Of a stretch of DNA of 64,000 nucleotides, positions 1 to 8,476 are shown piece after piece; position 1 is the stretch's first letter, and each line of letters opens with the position of its first letter. The position numbers and the translations under genes are program-made. The notes under the pieces were generated by a model that saw nothing but the letters and a program-made list of their open reading frames with translations, did not search any database and was not told where the DNA came from. Source of the stretch: an uncultured Bacteroidota bacterium (lineage in GTDB: Bacteria; Bacteroidota; Bacteroidia; Bacteroidales; UBA12481); contig CAINOB010000001.1 of the NCBI GenBank assembly GCA_903851365.1, positions 1 through 64,000 on the forward strand, in the 5' to 3' direction.

Positions 1-138
1 ATCTTTGTTTATCAAGAAAATAAGAGAAACTATTGAAGTTGAGAATAACTCTCCGAGTTATTTCCCAACTTCAACAGTTCAACATCATCATCAATATGTT
101 TAATTTGTAATAAAACGGTCAACCCTATTCAGGCATTG

Positions 139-212
139 TCAGACTGCCGACTTCAGACTGCCGACTGCAAACTGCCTACTTCAGACTCTTCCGATCTTCT
201 TCTTCGTCCCCC
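139..212. repeat. Dispersed repeat, class R1 plus R2 tail
   Basis: A run of degenerate 11-mers of the form ACTGCCGACTGC/CAGACTGCCGACTTC covers 139-188. It is followed by GATCTTCTTCTTCG at about 192-205, a motif that recurs (either strand) near 4292, 43805 and 51832. The repeat overlaps the 3' end of the DUF2339-like gene and encodes its last residues, an acidic-basic tail. Positions 1-138 show no gene or recognisable signal. Confidence 0.7.
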
Positions 213-1861
213 GCTCTTCTTCTTCGACTATTCGTATAATAAAGCGATCCGCCCAACGTGATTGCGGCAACGATCAAGAGTGCAACTACCCGGAACCCGA
301 TATCCATCGTTTTAAGATCGAACAAAAACAGGTAGATGATTGCCAGAATTAAAGTCCCGATAGCCATCCAGCGGTATTTCCTGATTTTCAATAAAAAGCT
401 CAGTCCGAAAAACAGGGCGGCAGCACCTACCCACGACAGGGTGACAAACTGCTTTGGTAATGCATGGTATAGTGTAAAGGGAACCAGGAAAAAAGCGGAG
501 AGAAGATAAAAATTCCTTAAAACTTCGCTCTGCAGGGTCAGTCGCTCCTTCTGCCAGTTCAGGATTCGCGCAGAAATAAGGGCCACCAGCGAAAAAATTA
601 TATCGATAGAGTCGATCGGTTTGGTTTGTATCAGATAGAAAACCATCAGTCCGGCAAAGAGAAAAACGTTAACGATTACGATGAGTTTTAACCGGAACCA
701 AAGAGCCACCGAAACCACGAAAATGCTCTGGAGGGCCAGCCACAGATAGGAACCAGGCAAACCGGCATAACCATAAATGGTAATACTGATGGCCACAAAA
801 CTGATGCAGGCATAAAAGGCGATGATCAATGCATTCTTATTCTGCGTTTTCAGCAACACTGAATAGGTAAGGGTAAAAACAGCAATTACCGTAAAGAAGA
901 GCATGTAATCATCTTTGTAAAACTTAGTGATCTGCATCAGGAAAATGCCGGAAAAAAGCAGGGCGTTCCAGATATTTACCGAGACCACAAAATTGGCCGC
1001 TGCCTCTTTGCGTTGAAAAAAGAGCGATCCGAGGGAGAAAAGTATGCCATAGGAAAACAGGAAAAGGTAGTTAGACTGCGGCGTTGAAACCATCTGAAAA
1101 GTATGGCCGGCAACCGGATTTCCGAACAGCCAGATCAGGTGATTCAAGTAAACCAGAAAAAGAGCGAACATCAGCTGACCGGACCAGGACGACCGGATAA
1201 AGAGGGCCACCGAAATAATGGAAGTCACCGTGCCCGCCAGGAGGATCACCGGGGTGCTGTCCGAAAGCAGTCCCGCCGAGACGAGCATCAGCAGACCGAT
1301 GGATACCTGCAGCTGTGATTGATTTTTCAGGGCAAAAACAAACTGGGCTGTCACAGGAATTATCAGGAGGATCATTGCCAGGGCACTGCTGGCGATGACC
1401 GGCGTATCTGAAAAAAAGTGCATTCGCAATACCACATAAAATAGCAGGAGAAAAGCGCCCATCCGGATACGGTAAACCTGCGTGGGAAATTTTACGCGCA
1501 GAAACCAGGTAAGGATAAATACGCCGCCGGTGGACACCAGGCCCGTAATTGTAGCTGAAAGGGAACCCACCTTTTTTTGGAAGAGCACCATCAGAAAAAT
1601 TACAAAGAACATGATGATGAAGCTGCTCAGCCAGGCAAAACCATCCTCCCCGATCGTGGATTCAAGTCCTTTTTGTTCCACTTTCGGTTCGCGGGAATCC
1701 TCTTCTTCGTCGGGTTCATAGTACTGAATATATCGCTTGAGCGGCGAAGCTTCGAGTCGTGAAAACTTACGTTCCAGCTCTGCGATTTTTGATCCCATGG
1801 AATCGACCGACGATCGCAATTCCTGAATTTCGTTCAGCAGATCTTGATCAGATTTTTCCAT
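176..1861 (-). CDS. DUF2339-like polytopic membrane protein
   Basis: A 561-residue integral membrane protein. Residues about 5-45 look like a coiled coil (heptad-like Leu/Ile with many Glu/Lys), followed by an acidic linker (about 48-70) and then, from about residue 72 to 545, some 15 hydrophobic helices separated by very short loops. An N-terminal coiled coil followed by dense short-loop helices is typical of the DUF2339 family of unknown function, and the first helix pair (FAWLSSFIIMFF...) resembles that family's start. No catalytic motif was seen. The last residues (DEEEDRKSLK) come from a dispersed repeat rather than from conserved protein. It is a single gene facing the window edge, divergent from the hydrolase gene. 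Family assignment is by overall architecture, so moderate confidence. Confidence 0.6.
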   Translation of the reverse strand: MEKSDQDLLNEIQELRSSVDSMGSKIAELERKFSRLEASPLKRYIQYYEPDEEEDSREPKVEQKGLESTIGEDGFAWLSSFIIMFFVIFLMVLFQKKVGSLSATITGLVSTGGVFILTWFLRVKFPTQVYRIRMGAFLLLFYVVLRMHFFSDTPVIASSALAMILLIIPVTAQFVFALKNQSQLQVSIGLLMLVSAGLLSDSTPVILLAGTVTSIISVALFIRSSWSGQLMFALFLVYLNHLIWLFGNPVAGHTFQMVSTPQSNYLFLFSYGILFSLGSLFFQRKEAAANFVVSVNIWNALLFSGIFLMQITKFYKDDYMLFFTVIAVFTLTYSVLLKTQNKNALIIAFYACISFVAISITIYGYAGLPGSYLWLALQSIFVVSVALWFRLKLIVIVNVFLFAGLMVFYLIQTKPIDSIDIIFSLVALISARILNWQKERLTLQSEVLRNFYLLSAFFLVPFTLYHALPKQFVTLSWVGAAALFFGLSFLLKIRKYRWMAIGTLILAIIYLFLFDLKTMDIGFRVVALLIVAAITLGGSLYYTNSRRRRAGDEEEDRKSLK

Positions 1862-1931
1862 AATTAATTCCTCCGTGAATTAAATAACACCAAATCAATC
1901 GATTACACCCTGATATTACAAAAAAAATAAA

Positions 1932-1975
1932 TCAATTCGACAATTCGACAATTTAGGGCAGATGGCAAAGGGCAG
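1932..1975. repeat. Short tandem repeat and R1b element before hydrolase gene
   Basis: CAATTCGACAATTCGACAAT (9-bp tandem unit) is followed by GGGCAGATGGCAAAGGGCAG, a class R1b element (GGCAGA-GGCAAA units). An ATG inside this repeat (1962) creates an in-frame 17-residue extension of the following gene that looks unlike a signal peptide, so the downstream ATG at 2013 is preferred. Confidence 0.6.
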
Positions 1976-2012
1976 AATTTTAATAAATTTGAGAACCCTA
2001 CTCAACCTCCTG

Positions 2013-3032
2013 ATGAAACGAACAACCCTATTTTTCGCATTATGGGGCTTAATGCTGATATTATTAGTGGCGCCATCGTGCAATCAAGCGAAGAATAAAC
2101 AGGCTGTGGTGTCGGCCGATACGTCGCTGATGCTGCCGTTGAATGGTGTGGATCAATATGTGGAGATCCATGGTAAATCAACCAAAAATCCGGTATTGCT
2201 GTTTATTCATGGTGGCCCGGCATGGCCCGCAACGCCGATGATCAGGTCGAGAAATCAAAATCTTTTCGAAGATATTACGGTCGTATGCTGGGACCAGCGC
2301 AATTGCGGTAAATCGAAATCGGATACGCTGGTACCTTTGAATATCGATCTGTATATCAGTGATGCACATGAGCTTACCCAATTCCTGAAATCCAGGTTCC
2401 ATACCGATAAAATCTATATTGCCGGACACAGCTGGGGATCTGTTATCGGGCTCAACCTCGCAAGGAAATATCCCGAGGATTATGCTGCTTATATTGGAAT
2501 GGGCCAGGTCATTAATTTGAAAAAGGGAGATCAGATTGCCCGGGATCGCATGTGCCAACTTGCAAAAGAGGCCGGCGATGAAGGAACGGTAAAAGCTGAG
2601 GAAGCGATTCCTTTTGATTCCGAAAAAGGATATACCGGCGGATGGAACGATATGATAAAACACCGGATCCTGATGGTAAAATACAGGATCAATGATCATG
2701 ATACCATTTACGAGAATCAGGCGATCGCAAAGTATGACGATTATAAGGCGCTCGACTGGGTAGGGCCGGTTTTTCGCGATGGCAACAAGCTCTTTTCCGC
2801 ACTGATGGGAACCGATTTCACCCGGGTAACAGAATTCAAGATTCCGATGTATATCATGGCCGGCAGATATGATTATAACACTGCCAATCCATTGGTGGCA
2901 GAATGGTTCAAGACAATTTCAGCCCCGAAAAAAGAATTTTTCTGGTTCGAAAACAGCGGTCATTCACCGCAATGGGAGGAGCCGGAGCGGTTTGGAGAGG
3001 CTGTGAGGAAGATTGTCAGGAGTACTAATTGA
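2013..3032 (+). CDS. Alpha/beta hydrolase lipoprotein (S33-like)
   Basis: A secreted or envelope alpha/beta-fold hydrolase, probably an esterase or proline-iminopeptidase-like enzyme. Starting at 2013 gives a basic-hydrophobic signal ending LLVAPSC, a plausible lipobox with Cys as residue 23. The fold is marked by HGGPAWP (oxyanion-hole HGGP motif), CWDQRNCGKS (the DQRG-like motif of S33 peptidases), the nucleophile elbow GHSWGS with Ser140, an acid in MAGRYDYN and the catalytic His in NSGHSPQWEE near the C-terminus. The complete triad suggests an active enzyme; the substrate cannot be read from sequence. An in-frame ATG at 1962 lies in a dispersed repeat and would bury the signal peptide, so it was rejected. 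Confidence 0.85.
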   Translation: MKRTTLFFALWGLMLILLVAPSCNQAKNKQAVVSADTSLMLPLNGVDQYVEIHGKSTKNPVLLFIHGGPAWPATPMIRSRNQNLFEDITVVCWDQRNCGKSKSDTLVPLNIDLYISDAHELTQFLKSRFHTDKIYIAGHSWGSVIGLNLARKYPEDYAAYIGMGQVINLKKGDQIARDRMCQLAKEAGDEGTVKAEEAIPFDSEKGYTGGWNDMIKHRILMVKYRINDHDTIYENQAIAKYDDYKALDWVGPVFRDGNKLFSALMGTDFTRVTEFKIPMYIMAGRYDYNTANPLVAEWFKTISAPKKEFFWFENSGHSPQWEEPERFGEAVRKIVRSTN

Positions 3033-3040
3033 AATAGGAA

Positions 3041-3162
3041 GGTCGAGATTCCAAATTAGAATTCCGAATTCCGAAATTACAGATTCAAGCGTGCCTGAAG
3101 TACCCTTATTTCTTAAAACTTGATTCCTGGAACTGATTTTTGCCCTCTGCCCTCTGTCCTAT
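3041..3162. repeat. R8 element, left copy of an inverted pair
   Basis: Begins GGTCGAGATTC, contains AATTCCGAATTCCGAAATTAC and ends in a GCCCTCTGCCCTCTGTCC block. The reverse complement of 4361-4490 matches it along almost its whole length, strongly at both ends and about three quarters in the middle. It sits between convergent genes (hydrolase and cold-shock protein) and runs into the 3' end of the latter. Confidence 0.75.
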
Positions 3163-3656
3163 TCTTCGGCCGCCGGAGGCGTGGCTGCCGGAGCCGTTGC
3201 AACCGGTTCAGCCTTGAAGAGTTTCACATTAACGGCGGCTGGGCCGCGCTGACCGTTTTCAATCTCAAAGCTTACAATATTGTCCTGTTGAATGTCTTCC
3301 TGAAAATTATTGACATGGACAAAAACACTTTGCTGTGTCTCAAGGTCCCTGATAAAACCGAAACCCTTAGAGTCATTGAAAAAGGTGAGAATGCCCTTTC
3401 TGATCGGGCTGGCCATTTGTGAAGCATCACGTTTCGGGATGCTGATTTCGATATCTTCGAGTTTTGTCTGCTTTCTTCTGTCAAATTCGGGTGGAGTCGA
3501 TGAGAGCATGCCGAATTCATCGACATACGCAATCATATTATTGGTGTTGCCACCATCTTCTTTTCTGAGAATACGCTTCTTTTCCTTGTCCTTACGCTTC
3601 TTATCCTGTTTACTTCGTACTTCTTTTTTGTTGCTTGTTTCCTGCGACCTACCCAT
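3159..3656 (-). CDS. Cold-shock-domain protein with basic N-terminal extension
   Basis: A nucleic-acid-binding protein of 165 residues. The cold-shock domain lies at about residues 83-150, with RNP1-like KGFGFI and RNP2-like VFVHV motifs that form the single-stranded RNA/DNA-binding face. Residues 1-35 are almost entirely Lys/Arg/Glu/Asp, probably a disordered basic arm. Residues 40-80 form a linker seen in Bacteroidota cold-shock proteins of this size, which are longer than the usual 65-70-residue Csp. The C-terminal Ala/Pro/Glu tail is low complexity. Likely role: RNA chaperone or post-transcriptional regulator. Its 3' end abuts the R8 repeat and it is divergent from the lipoprotein gene at 3743. 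Confidence 0.85.
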   Translation of the reverse strand: MGRSQETSNKKEVRSKQDKKRKDKEKKRILRKEDGGNTNNMIAYVDEFGMLSSTPPEFDRRKQTKLEDIEISIPKRDASQMASPIRKGILTFFNDSKGFGFIRDLETQQSVFVHVNNFQEDIQQDNIVSFEIENGQRGPAAVNVKLFKAEPVATAPAATPPAAEE

Positions 3657-3742
3657 AAATTACTTATTTTAATCAAATTGAATCGGGCGACAAGGTAGGC
3701 TTAAAAAACGTAAGTTTGCTCTTTGTCCTAAAATTCAGCAAC

Positions 3743-4255
3743 ATGAAAGCAAGATACGGCCTCCTTCTATTACTTATCACATCGATGATGCTGTCGTGCT
3801 CCAAGGAAAAGGCAGACATCCTGATCGGCCTGAACGAGCCTATTCATCACGATGATTTTGAATACTCCGTCACCGGTTATACCATCGAAAGGCAAATAGG
3901 CGACGGACCGTCCGCGATTGTGGCTGACGGGAATTTTTATATCGTCACATTCCTCGTGCGGAACAATGCCAGGCGGGTAAATCATTCCTGGGATAACACC
4001 ATAGCTTATCTGGTTGACGATGCCGGAAAAACTTATGAAAATAATACAAACGCTCAGGTCAACCTTAATAAATCCGATCCCTTCGGATATCGAGAAAAAT
4101 ACACAACCACCTATCAATCTTCTGATTCCACCCGGTTAATTTTTGATTTGCCGAAAAACACCATCAAACCCTGCCTGATGGTGAGAGGCGAAACCCTGAT
4201 GGGTGATTTTTTTGACGGAGGCAAGTTTAAAAGGACGAAGATCAGGCTGTATTAG
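3743..4255 (+). CDS. Small lipoprotein, DUF4352-like Ig fold
   Basis: A 170-residue predicted lipoprotein. Starting at 3743 gives a Lys/Arg N-terminus, a Leu-rich core and the lipobox MMLSCSKE. The rest is beta-rich, with the pattern ADGNFYIVTFLVRNNAR followed by LVDDAGKTYENN and a closing LIFDLPKN. This resembles DUF4352/telobox-type immunoglobulin-like domains, which typically sit on lipoproteins and have no enzymatic role. The 9-residue upstream extension from 3716 lacks signal-peptide character. It is followed directly by dispersed repeats. Function unknown. Confidence 0.65.
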   Translation: MKARYGLLLLLITSMMLSCSKEKADILIGLNEPIHHDDFEYSVTGYTIERQIGDGPSAIVADGNFYIVTFLVRNNARRVNHSWDNTIAYLVDDAGKTYENNTNAQVNLNKSDPFGYREKYTTTYQSSDSTRLIFDLPKNTIKPCLMVRGETLMGDFFDGGKFKRTKIRLY

Positions 4256-4335
4256 AAGACGGATAGACGAAAGACGAGTGAAAGATCGATAGACGAAGAA
4301 GAAGATCGGGGGACGAAAGACGGAAGACGATGTAG
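4254..4335. repeat. Dispersed repeat, class R2
   Basis: A tract of degenerate GACGGATAGACGAAAGACG units with an internal GACGAAGAAGAAGATCGG motif that recurs at 43805-43823 and, on the other strand, near 192-205 and 51832-51845. It starts at the stop codon of the lipoprotein gene. Confidence 0.7.
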
Positions 4336-4357
4336 GGGAGGACCCGCGTGTCCTCCC
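4336..4357 (+). terminator. R10 hairpin, possible terminator
   Basis: A perfect 8-bp stem, GGGAGGAC / GTCCTCCC, around the loop CCGCGT, followed by ATTTAA rather than a clean T run. It lies 80 bp past the lipoprotein stop. A second element of the same GGG-GGAC...GT-C-CCC design (43339-43368) does carry eight Ts, so this is a repeat family with terminator-like structure. Confidence 0.45.
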
Positions 4358-4360
4358 ATT

Positions 4361-4490
4361 TAAGGCAGAGAGCAGAGGGCAGAAGGCAAAAATCAGTGAC
4401 AAGAATACTGTTATAAGAATTAAGTGCACTTCGAGCACACATGAATTTGTAATTTCAGAATTCGGAATTGGTCCTCGAATCTCGACCTTT
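4361..4490. repeat. R8 element, right copy of the inverted pair
   Basis: The reverse complement matches 3041-3162: GGCAGAAGGCAAAAATCAGT at the left end, AATTCGGAATT in the middle and a GAATCTCGACC right end. It occupies the convergent gap between the lipoprotein and carboxypeptidase genes, so the pair encloses the cold-shock and lipoprotein genes. Confidence 0.75.
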
Positions 4491-7391
4491 TCACTTGATC
4501 AATGCCATCCTCTTCGTCTTCACCGTCTTGTCAGACTTCAGTCTATAAAAATATACCCCCGAAGGAACCGGCTGCCCGCTCTGGTTCTTCCCGTCCCAGA
4601 CCGTTTCATGTTGACCTGAGGTCTGGATCCCGGTTGATAGCATCCGGATTTTATTACCATTCTGATCATAAATTGCCAGCTCCAGGAATCCATCGTCAGG
4701 AGTATAATAACGGATGGATGCCTGTGAGAAGAACGGGTTTGGCCAGGAGTTATACAACATGACCTGATCTGTAACCGGGATCGCCTCCACAGCTGATGCC
4801 CCTGCGGCAATGCCATCGCCGACAACCACATCATCGATGTTCCAGCCGCCCAACGTGCCCGTGCTATTGCTTTGAAGTTCGAAGGTGATGATCACCTCCG
4901 GATTATTATCCGCAATAGCCGAAATATCCAACACCTGCCTGTTCCAGGAGGTATCGAGGATGCTCGACTGCCCGTTTTCCCAGACCACCTGTCCATTCAC
5001 CTTTATCCGCGCAAAATCGCCCAGCCTGATATTCAGCCATCTCATGAACTTCAGGCCCACATTCTTCATTCCGGTACAATTGATCGCAGGGCTCCTCAGG
5101 AAATTATACTGATTGGCCTGATAAAACCCATCCCAGCTGGTGCCCGCATAGGAATCCCATCCCATGTCGTTTCCCCAGCAATTAAGCCCTGAATAAGCAT
5201 GATCGGGATCGCTTGCTTTTCCAGCCGGGGTACCCAGCTGCCAGTCGTCGTGGTTGTTTGAGGTTGTACCATAAGATGCATGCAACCAGCCGTTTACACC
5301 CTTTTCAAAATCATCGTAAAATCCAAAAATATTGCTCAATTGAAATCCAAGGGTCGATTCATATCCCTCCGCCGAAGTGATTGCGGCGTTAAAACCGGCA
5401 AAATAACCCTGGGGGGCATCCGCCGGAAGAGATAGCTGAAAGATAAATGGATGTTCCTGACCATGAATCAACTGGCTGGTTTCATCCTGACCCGTATCTA
5501 TCTTGAAATACTTGTCCGATGTTCCGATTACAGCCGACAGGTCATGTATATCCTGCCTTCCGATATTTGCGACATTCACCTCCACCGAAACCGATTCTCC
5601 ATTATTAAATACCCCGTTATGGTTCCCGCTTAGATCATCGATTTTGATGCCGGTGACCTCCAGTTTTGGTGTGAATGCCTCCAAACCGGTATGGTCAAGC
5701 CAGCCGAAACCGGCAGAATCAGAAATAAATATCCTCACATCAATAGAATCGCCATCCTGAGTTCGGGGATCGATCCGGAAAAGAACAGTATCAGCGGATG
5801 ACATGCTTTCATGCCCTTCGATAGTTCCGAAATACAGGCTGTCACTGATAAAACGGATTTTAGGGTCGGGTGATCCGATTCTGGCGTACACCTTCGATGC
5901 CGTCCTGGCCTGGACATTATTGAGGGTCAGACTAAAACCGATCGTTTCGCCAATATTGACATGCCCATCGCCATTGCCGGAGGTGATATTGGTTTTTCTG
6001 TCGGTGAGAGCCACCCTGCCGACCTCAAGAAAAGCCGACCGGTCCATTTTTACATTCCAGTGCGTGAGACTGTCGGGTGAGATGGTTACTTCGCTGATTA
6101 CAGTGCGGTAACCTGGGGCGGATATCTGAAAGGTGTATGTTCCGGGTTGCAGATAACGGTAATATCTTCCGTACTTGCTATCAGCCCGCCGTTCCAGCAG
6201 TTTTCCCTGGCTATTTATCGATGGAATATCAACAATAGCCGGAACAGGCAAACCTGACCCGGCGTCGGTGATCAGTCCGGTTACTCCCGCCTTTTCAACC
6301 TGCCGCAGCATGGTTTTCCATCCTTTAAGATTCGCCTCATTCATAGCCGGTATCACGCTGTAATCCGGCGCCTGGCTGGTCCCCAGCTCAACGGTATAGG
6401 CAAGGGTATTATGGTTGACATACATATAATCGCAATACTCTCCGGCGGTAAAATACCAGCGTCCACCCTGCACCAGCTGGTAATGCCCACCCGGCACTGT
6501 GATGGATTCACTGATCATATTACCCACATAAACCAGAGCTGCAGAATCGGGCGCCCCCGCATCGGAATAGGTCCATGAATAGAGCACGTATTGCGCCGAA
6601 GTGTGATACGAAATGCTCATTATGGGAGGGAATGCTGCGGTAAAATCGCGGATGGCCCGGGTTTCGGGTTCCGAAAATGCCGACGTACCATGGTCACCGC
6701 CGGGGGTATATCCGAAAGAATAATTCCGGTTCAGGTCGACCCCGTGATAGTTTCCCCTTTGCATTGCCTCGCGGCCATCCGGATTAACCATCGGAATATA
6801 CCAGATTTCCATGTTATTGACCCAATTGGTAACCTCCTGATCCACACCGTAATTATTAACGAGATAATTGATCTGGTAAAAAGGAATCTCCACACTATGC
6901 ACCTCATTTCCATGATGATTACCTAAAAACAACAACGGTGGTTCATCTTCATCCACATTTGGATTATCAGAAATCTTGAGGCAGAGGATGGCCCTTCCCT
7001 GCACTGAAAAACCAATGGTATCGAGCCGTGTAATATCCTTATGATGAGCTGCTATGCTGACAAGTTCATCCAGGGTATTCTGATATCCATGGAATGGGGG
7101 GATCGATTTTTGGCTTAACTGGTCATGATACAGTTCACTGAAACTATTGGCGATAAATTCGATGGTTGTCCCATCAATATTCAGATTTTGTATCTGTTCT
7201 GGTTGCGCCATCACCTCGATATAGGAGCCGGGCTTACGGTTATAAACTGTTATGCCCTGATTCTCAATAGTCTTTATCAGATTAAAATCCTTTACATAGA
7301 TCCTGTAAAGTTTCTGCTTCGATTCCTGGGCCATGGTCGACAAGGTCAGGAAAGACAGGAAGAGCAGGATGAGGATAGCAGTTTTTTTCAT
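4491..7391 (-). CDS. Secreted M14 zinc carboxypeptidase with T9SS sorting domain
   Basis: An extracellular metallopeptidase of about 966 residues. The preferred start (ATG, 7391) gives the signal peptide MKKTAILILLFLSFLTLS...MAQ; an ATG seven codons upstream is possible. The N-terminal prosegment is followed by the M14 domain (about residues 100-370 of the longer form) with the zinc ligands HHGNE (HxxE), substrate-binding NPDGRE and DLNRNYSFGY, a later His (SISYHTS) and the catalytic Glu in YTVELGTS. Next come a carboxypeptidase-regulatory-like Ig domain (GLITDAGSGLPVPA), two CARDB/Ig-like domains, a jelly-roll-like segment and a C-terminal type A T9SS sorting domain (SWPNPFFS...GVYFYRLK...KRMALIK). 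It is expected to be exported by SecYEG, passed through T9SS and attached to the surface or released. It is divergent from the Cache lipoprotein. Confidence 0.93.
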   Translation of the reverse strand: MKKTAILILLFLSFLTLSTMAQESKQKLYRIYVKDFNLIKTIENQGITVYNRKPGSYIEVMAQPEQIQNLNIDGTTIEFIANSFSELYHDQLSQKSIPPFHGYQNTLDELVSIAAHHKDITRLDTIGFSVQGRAILCLKISDNPNVDEDEPPLLFLGNHHGNEVHSVEIPFYQINYLVNNYGVDQEVTNWVNNMEIWYIPMVNPDGREAMQRGNYHGVDLNRNYSFGYTPGGDHGTSAFSEPETRAIRDFTAAFPPIMSISYHTSAQYVLYSWTYSDAGAPDSAALVYVGNMISESITVPGGHYQLVQGGRWYFTAGEYCDYMYVNHNTLAYTVELGTSQAPDYSVIPAMNEANLKGWKTMLRQVEKAGVTGLITDAGSGLPVPAIVDIPSINSQGKLLERRADSKYGRYYRYLQPGTYTFQISAPGYRTVISEVTISPDSLTHWNVKMDRSAFLEVGRVALTDRKTNITSGNGDGHVNIGETIGFSLTLNNVQARTASKVYARIGSPDPKIRFISDSLYFGTIEGHESMSSADTVLFRIDPRTQDGDSIDVRIFISDSAGFGWLDHTGLEAFTPKLEVTGIKIDDLSGNHNGVFNNGESVSVEVNVANIGRQDIHDLSAVIGTSDKYFKIDTGQDETSQLIHGQEHPFIFQLSLPADAPQGYFAGFNAAITSAEGYESTLGFQLSNIFGFYDDFEKGVNGWLHASYGTTSNNHDDWQLGTPAGKASDPDHAYSGLNCWGNDMGWDSYAGTSWDGFYQANQYNFLRSPAINCTGMKNVGLKFMRWLNIRLGDFARIKVNGQVVWENGQSSILDTSWNRQVLDISAIADNNPEVIITFELQSNSTGTLGGWNIDDVVVGDGIAAGASAVEAIPVTDQVMLYNSWPNPFFSQASIRYYTPDDGFLELAIYDQNGNKIRMLSTGIQTSGQHETVWDGKNQSGQPVPSGVYFYRLKSDKTVKTKRMALIK

Positions 7392-7426
7392 TTTAAGCAC
7401 AATTGGTACCAATATACTAAACCTGA

Positions 7427-7457
7427 TTGTTAAACCTTGCGGAGTTTACTATCTTTA
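7427..7457 (+). promoter_or_regulatory. Probable Bacteroidota-type promoter
   Basis: TTG at 7427-7429, a 20-bp spacer and TATCTTTA at 7450-7457 approximate the Bacteroidota consensus (TTTG / TAnnTTTG). It places a start about 15 nt upstream of the ATG at 7479. Confidence 0.4.
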
Positions 7458-7478
7458 GAGAAGATTAAAGCCCAAACC

Positions 7479-8273
7479 ATGAAAACGAAATTGTTATACC
7501 TGACGATCAGCCTGACCATTCTGCTTGGCGGCTGCAAGAAAGAAGTTTTCGAATTACCTGGTGAGCTGGAAACCGCTAAAACAAACCTGGCTGCGGAATT
7601 CAACGTATTGAACCAGCACCTGGCAAGTGCCGTTGTGAACACAATGGCGATATATCCCGATACGGTTTTAATCAGGGAGGAGATAAAGAATTTAGTAAAA
7701 TCGTCTGATTTTGTAACTGAATTTTCGTGGATTACGCCGTCGGGAATCCTGCAGATCATTGAACCGCCGATATATTATGCAAGTCAGGGAATCGACATCA
7801 GCGGACAGGATCATATCATCAAAACATTTGCCACTAAATTGCCGGTGCTGAGCCATCAGTTTTACGCGGTTGAAGGCTTCTATGCTTCTGTTGTCATACA
7901 TCCGGTTGTTAAAAACAATATCATTTTGGGAGCAGTCGATGCACTTTTTTATCCTGAGCAGCTATTGGAAAATGTGTTGAAACCCATTTTTGAAGGGAAG
8001 GACTTTGAGATGTGGGTGATGGAAAAAGGTGGGAAAACCTTATATGATCAGGATGCCGGAGAGATCGGTCGCAACTTGTTTACCGATCCGCTGTACGCTG
8101 GTTTTCCTGAATTGCTTGTTGCCGCCAGAAAGATTGATACCGAGGAGAGTGGCACCACCACTTACTCATTTTATAAGGCCGGAACCAATCAAACGGTCAC
8201 CAAACTTACTTATTGGGATACTTTCGAGCTTTACGGCACCCAGTGGAAGCTAGTCTGGGTGAAGGCCCAGTAA
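7479..8273 (+). CDS. Lipoprotein with Cache/PDC-like sensor domain
   Basis: A 264-residue lipoprotein. The start at 7479 gives MKTKLLYLTISLTILLGGCKKE with a clear lipobox (LGGC). The mature part opens with a long helix (about residues 30-75), then alternates strands and helices in the order of an extracellular PAS-like Cache domain: FSWITPSGILQIIEPP, a GIDISGQDHIIKTF segment resembling the dCache D-I-S-R-Y motif, FYASVVIHPVVKNN, then GAVDALFYPEQLLENV. No transmembrane helix or signalling output domain is present, so it would bind a small ligand at the membrane surface and act through a partner, or be a stand-alone binding protein. A longer reading frame from 7437 overlaps the proposed promoter. 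Confidence 0.65.
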   Translation: MKTKLLYLTISLTILLGGCKKEVFELPGELETAKTNLAAEFNVLNQHLASAVVNTMAIYPDTVLIREEIKNLVKSSDFVTEFSWITPSGILQIIEPPIYYASQGIDISGQDHIIKTFATKLPVLSHQFYAVEGFYASVVIHPVVKNNIILGAVDALFYPEQLLENVLKPIFEGKDFEMWVMEKGGKTLYDQDAGEIGRNLFTDPLYAGFPELLVAARKIDTEESGTTTYSFYKAGTNQTVTKLTYWDTFELYGTQWKLVWVKAQ

Positions 8274-8379
8274 TTCTTGGCATACGGATTGTTAAATCTT
8301 ATGGTTTTTCACTTTATGTTAAACCTAGATAATCTATTATTCTGATTATCTGTATTTTACATTATGGTTCCTTGACGTC

Positions 8380-8415
8380 TTTGTATTCTTTTTCGGAAAT
8401 AATTTCCTAAATTTG
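8380..8415 (+). promoter_or_regulatory. Possible promoter of the AraC-type gene
   Basis: TAAATTTG at 8408-8415 is a full match to the Bacteroidota -7 element TAnnTTTG. The best upstream TTTG (8380-8383) is 24 bp away, longer than the usual 19-21, so only the -7 half is convincing. Confidence 0.35.
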
Positions 8416-8476
8416 TGCGGAAGTTGGCAAACTTCAGTTTTTAATAATCAAAAACCTAAAGATATTGGTCAAATAG

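Noticed and set aside
1962-2012. Upstream ATG of the alpha/beta hydrolase
   Set aside because: The 17 extra residues come from a dispersed repeat and would place a non-signal sequence before a clear lipoprotein signal.
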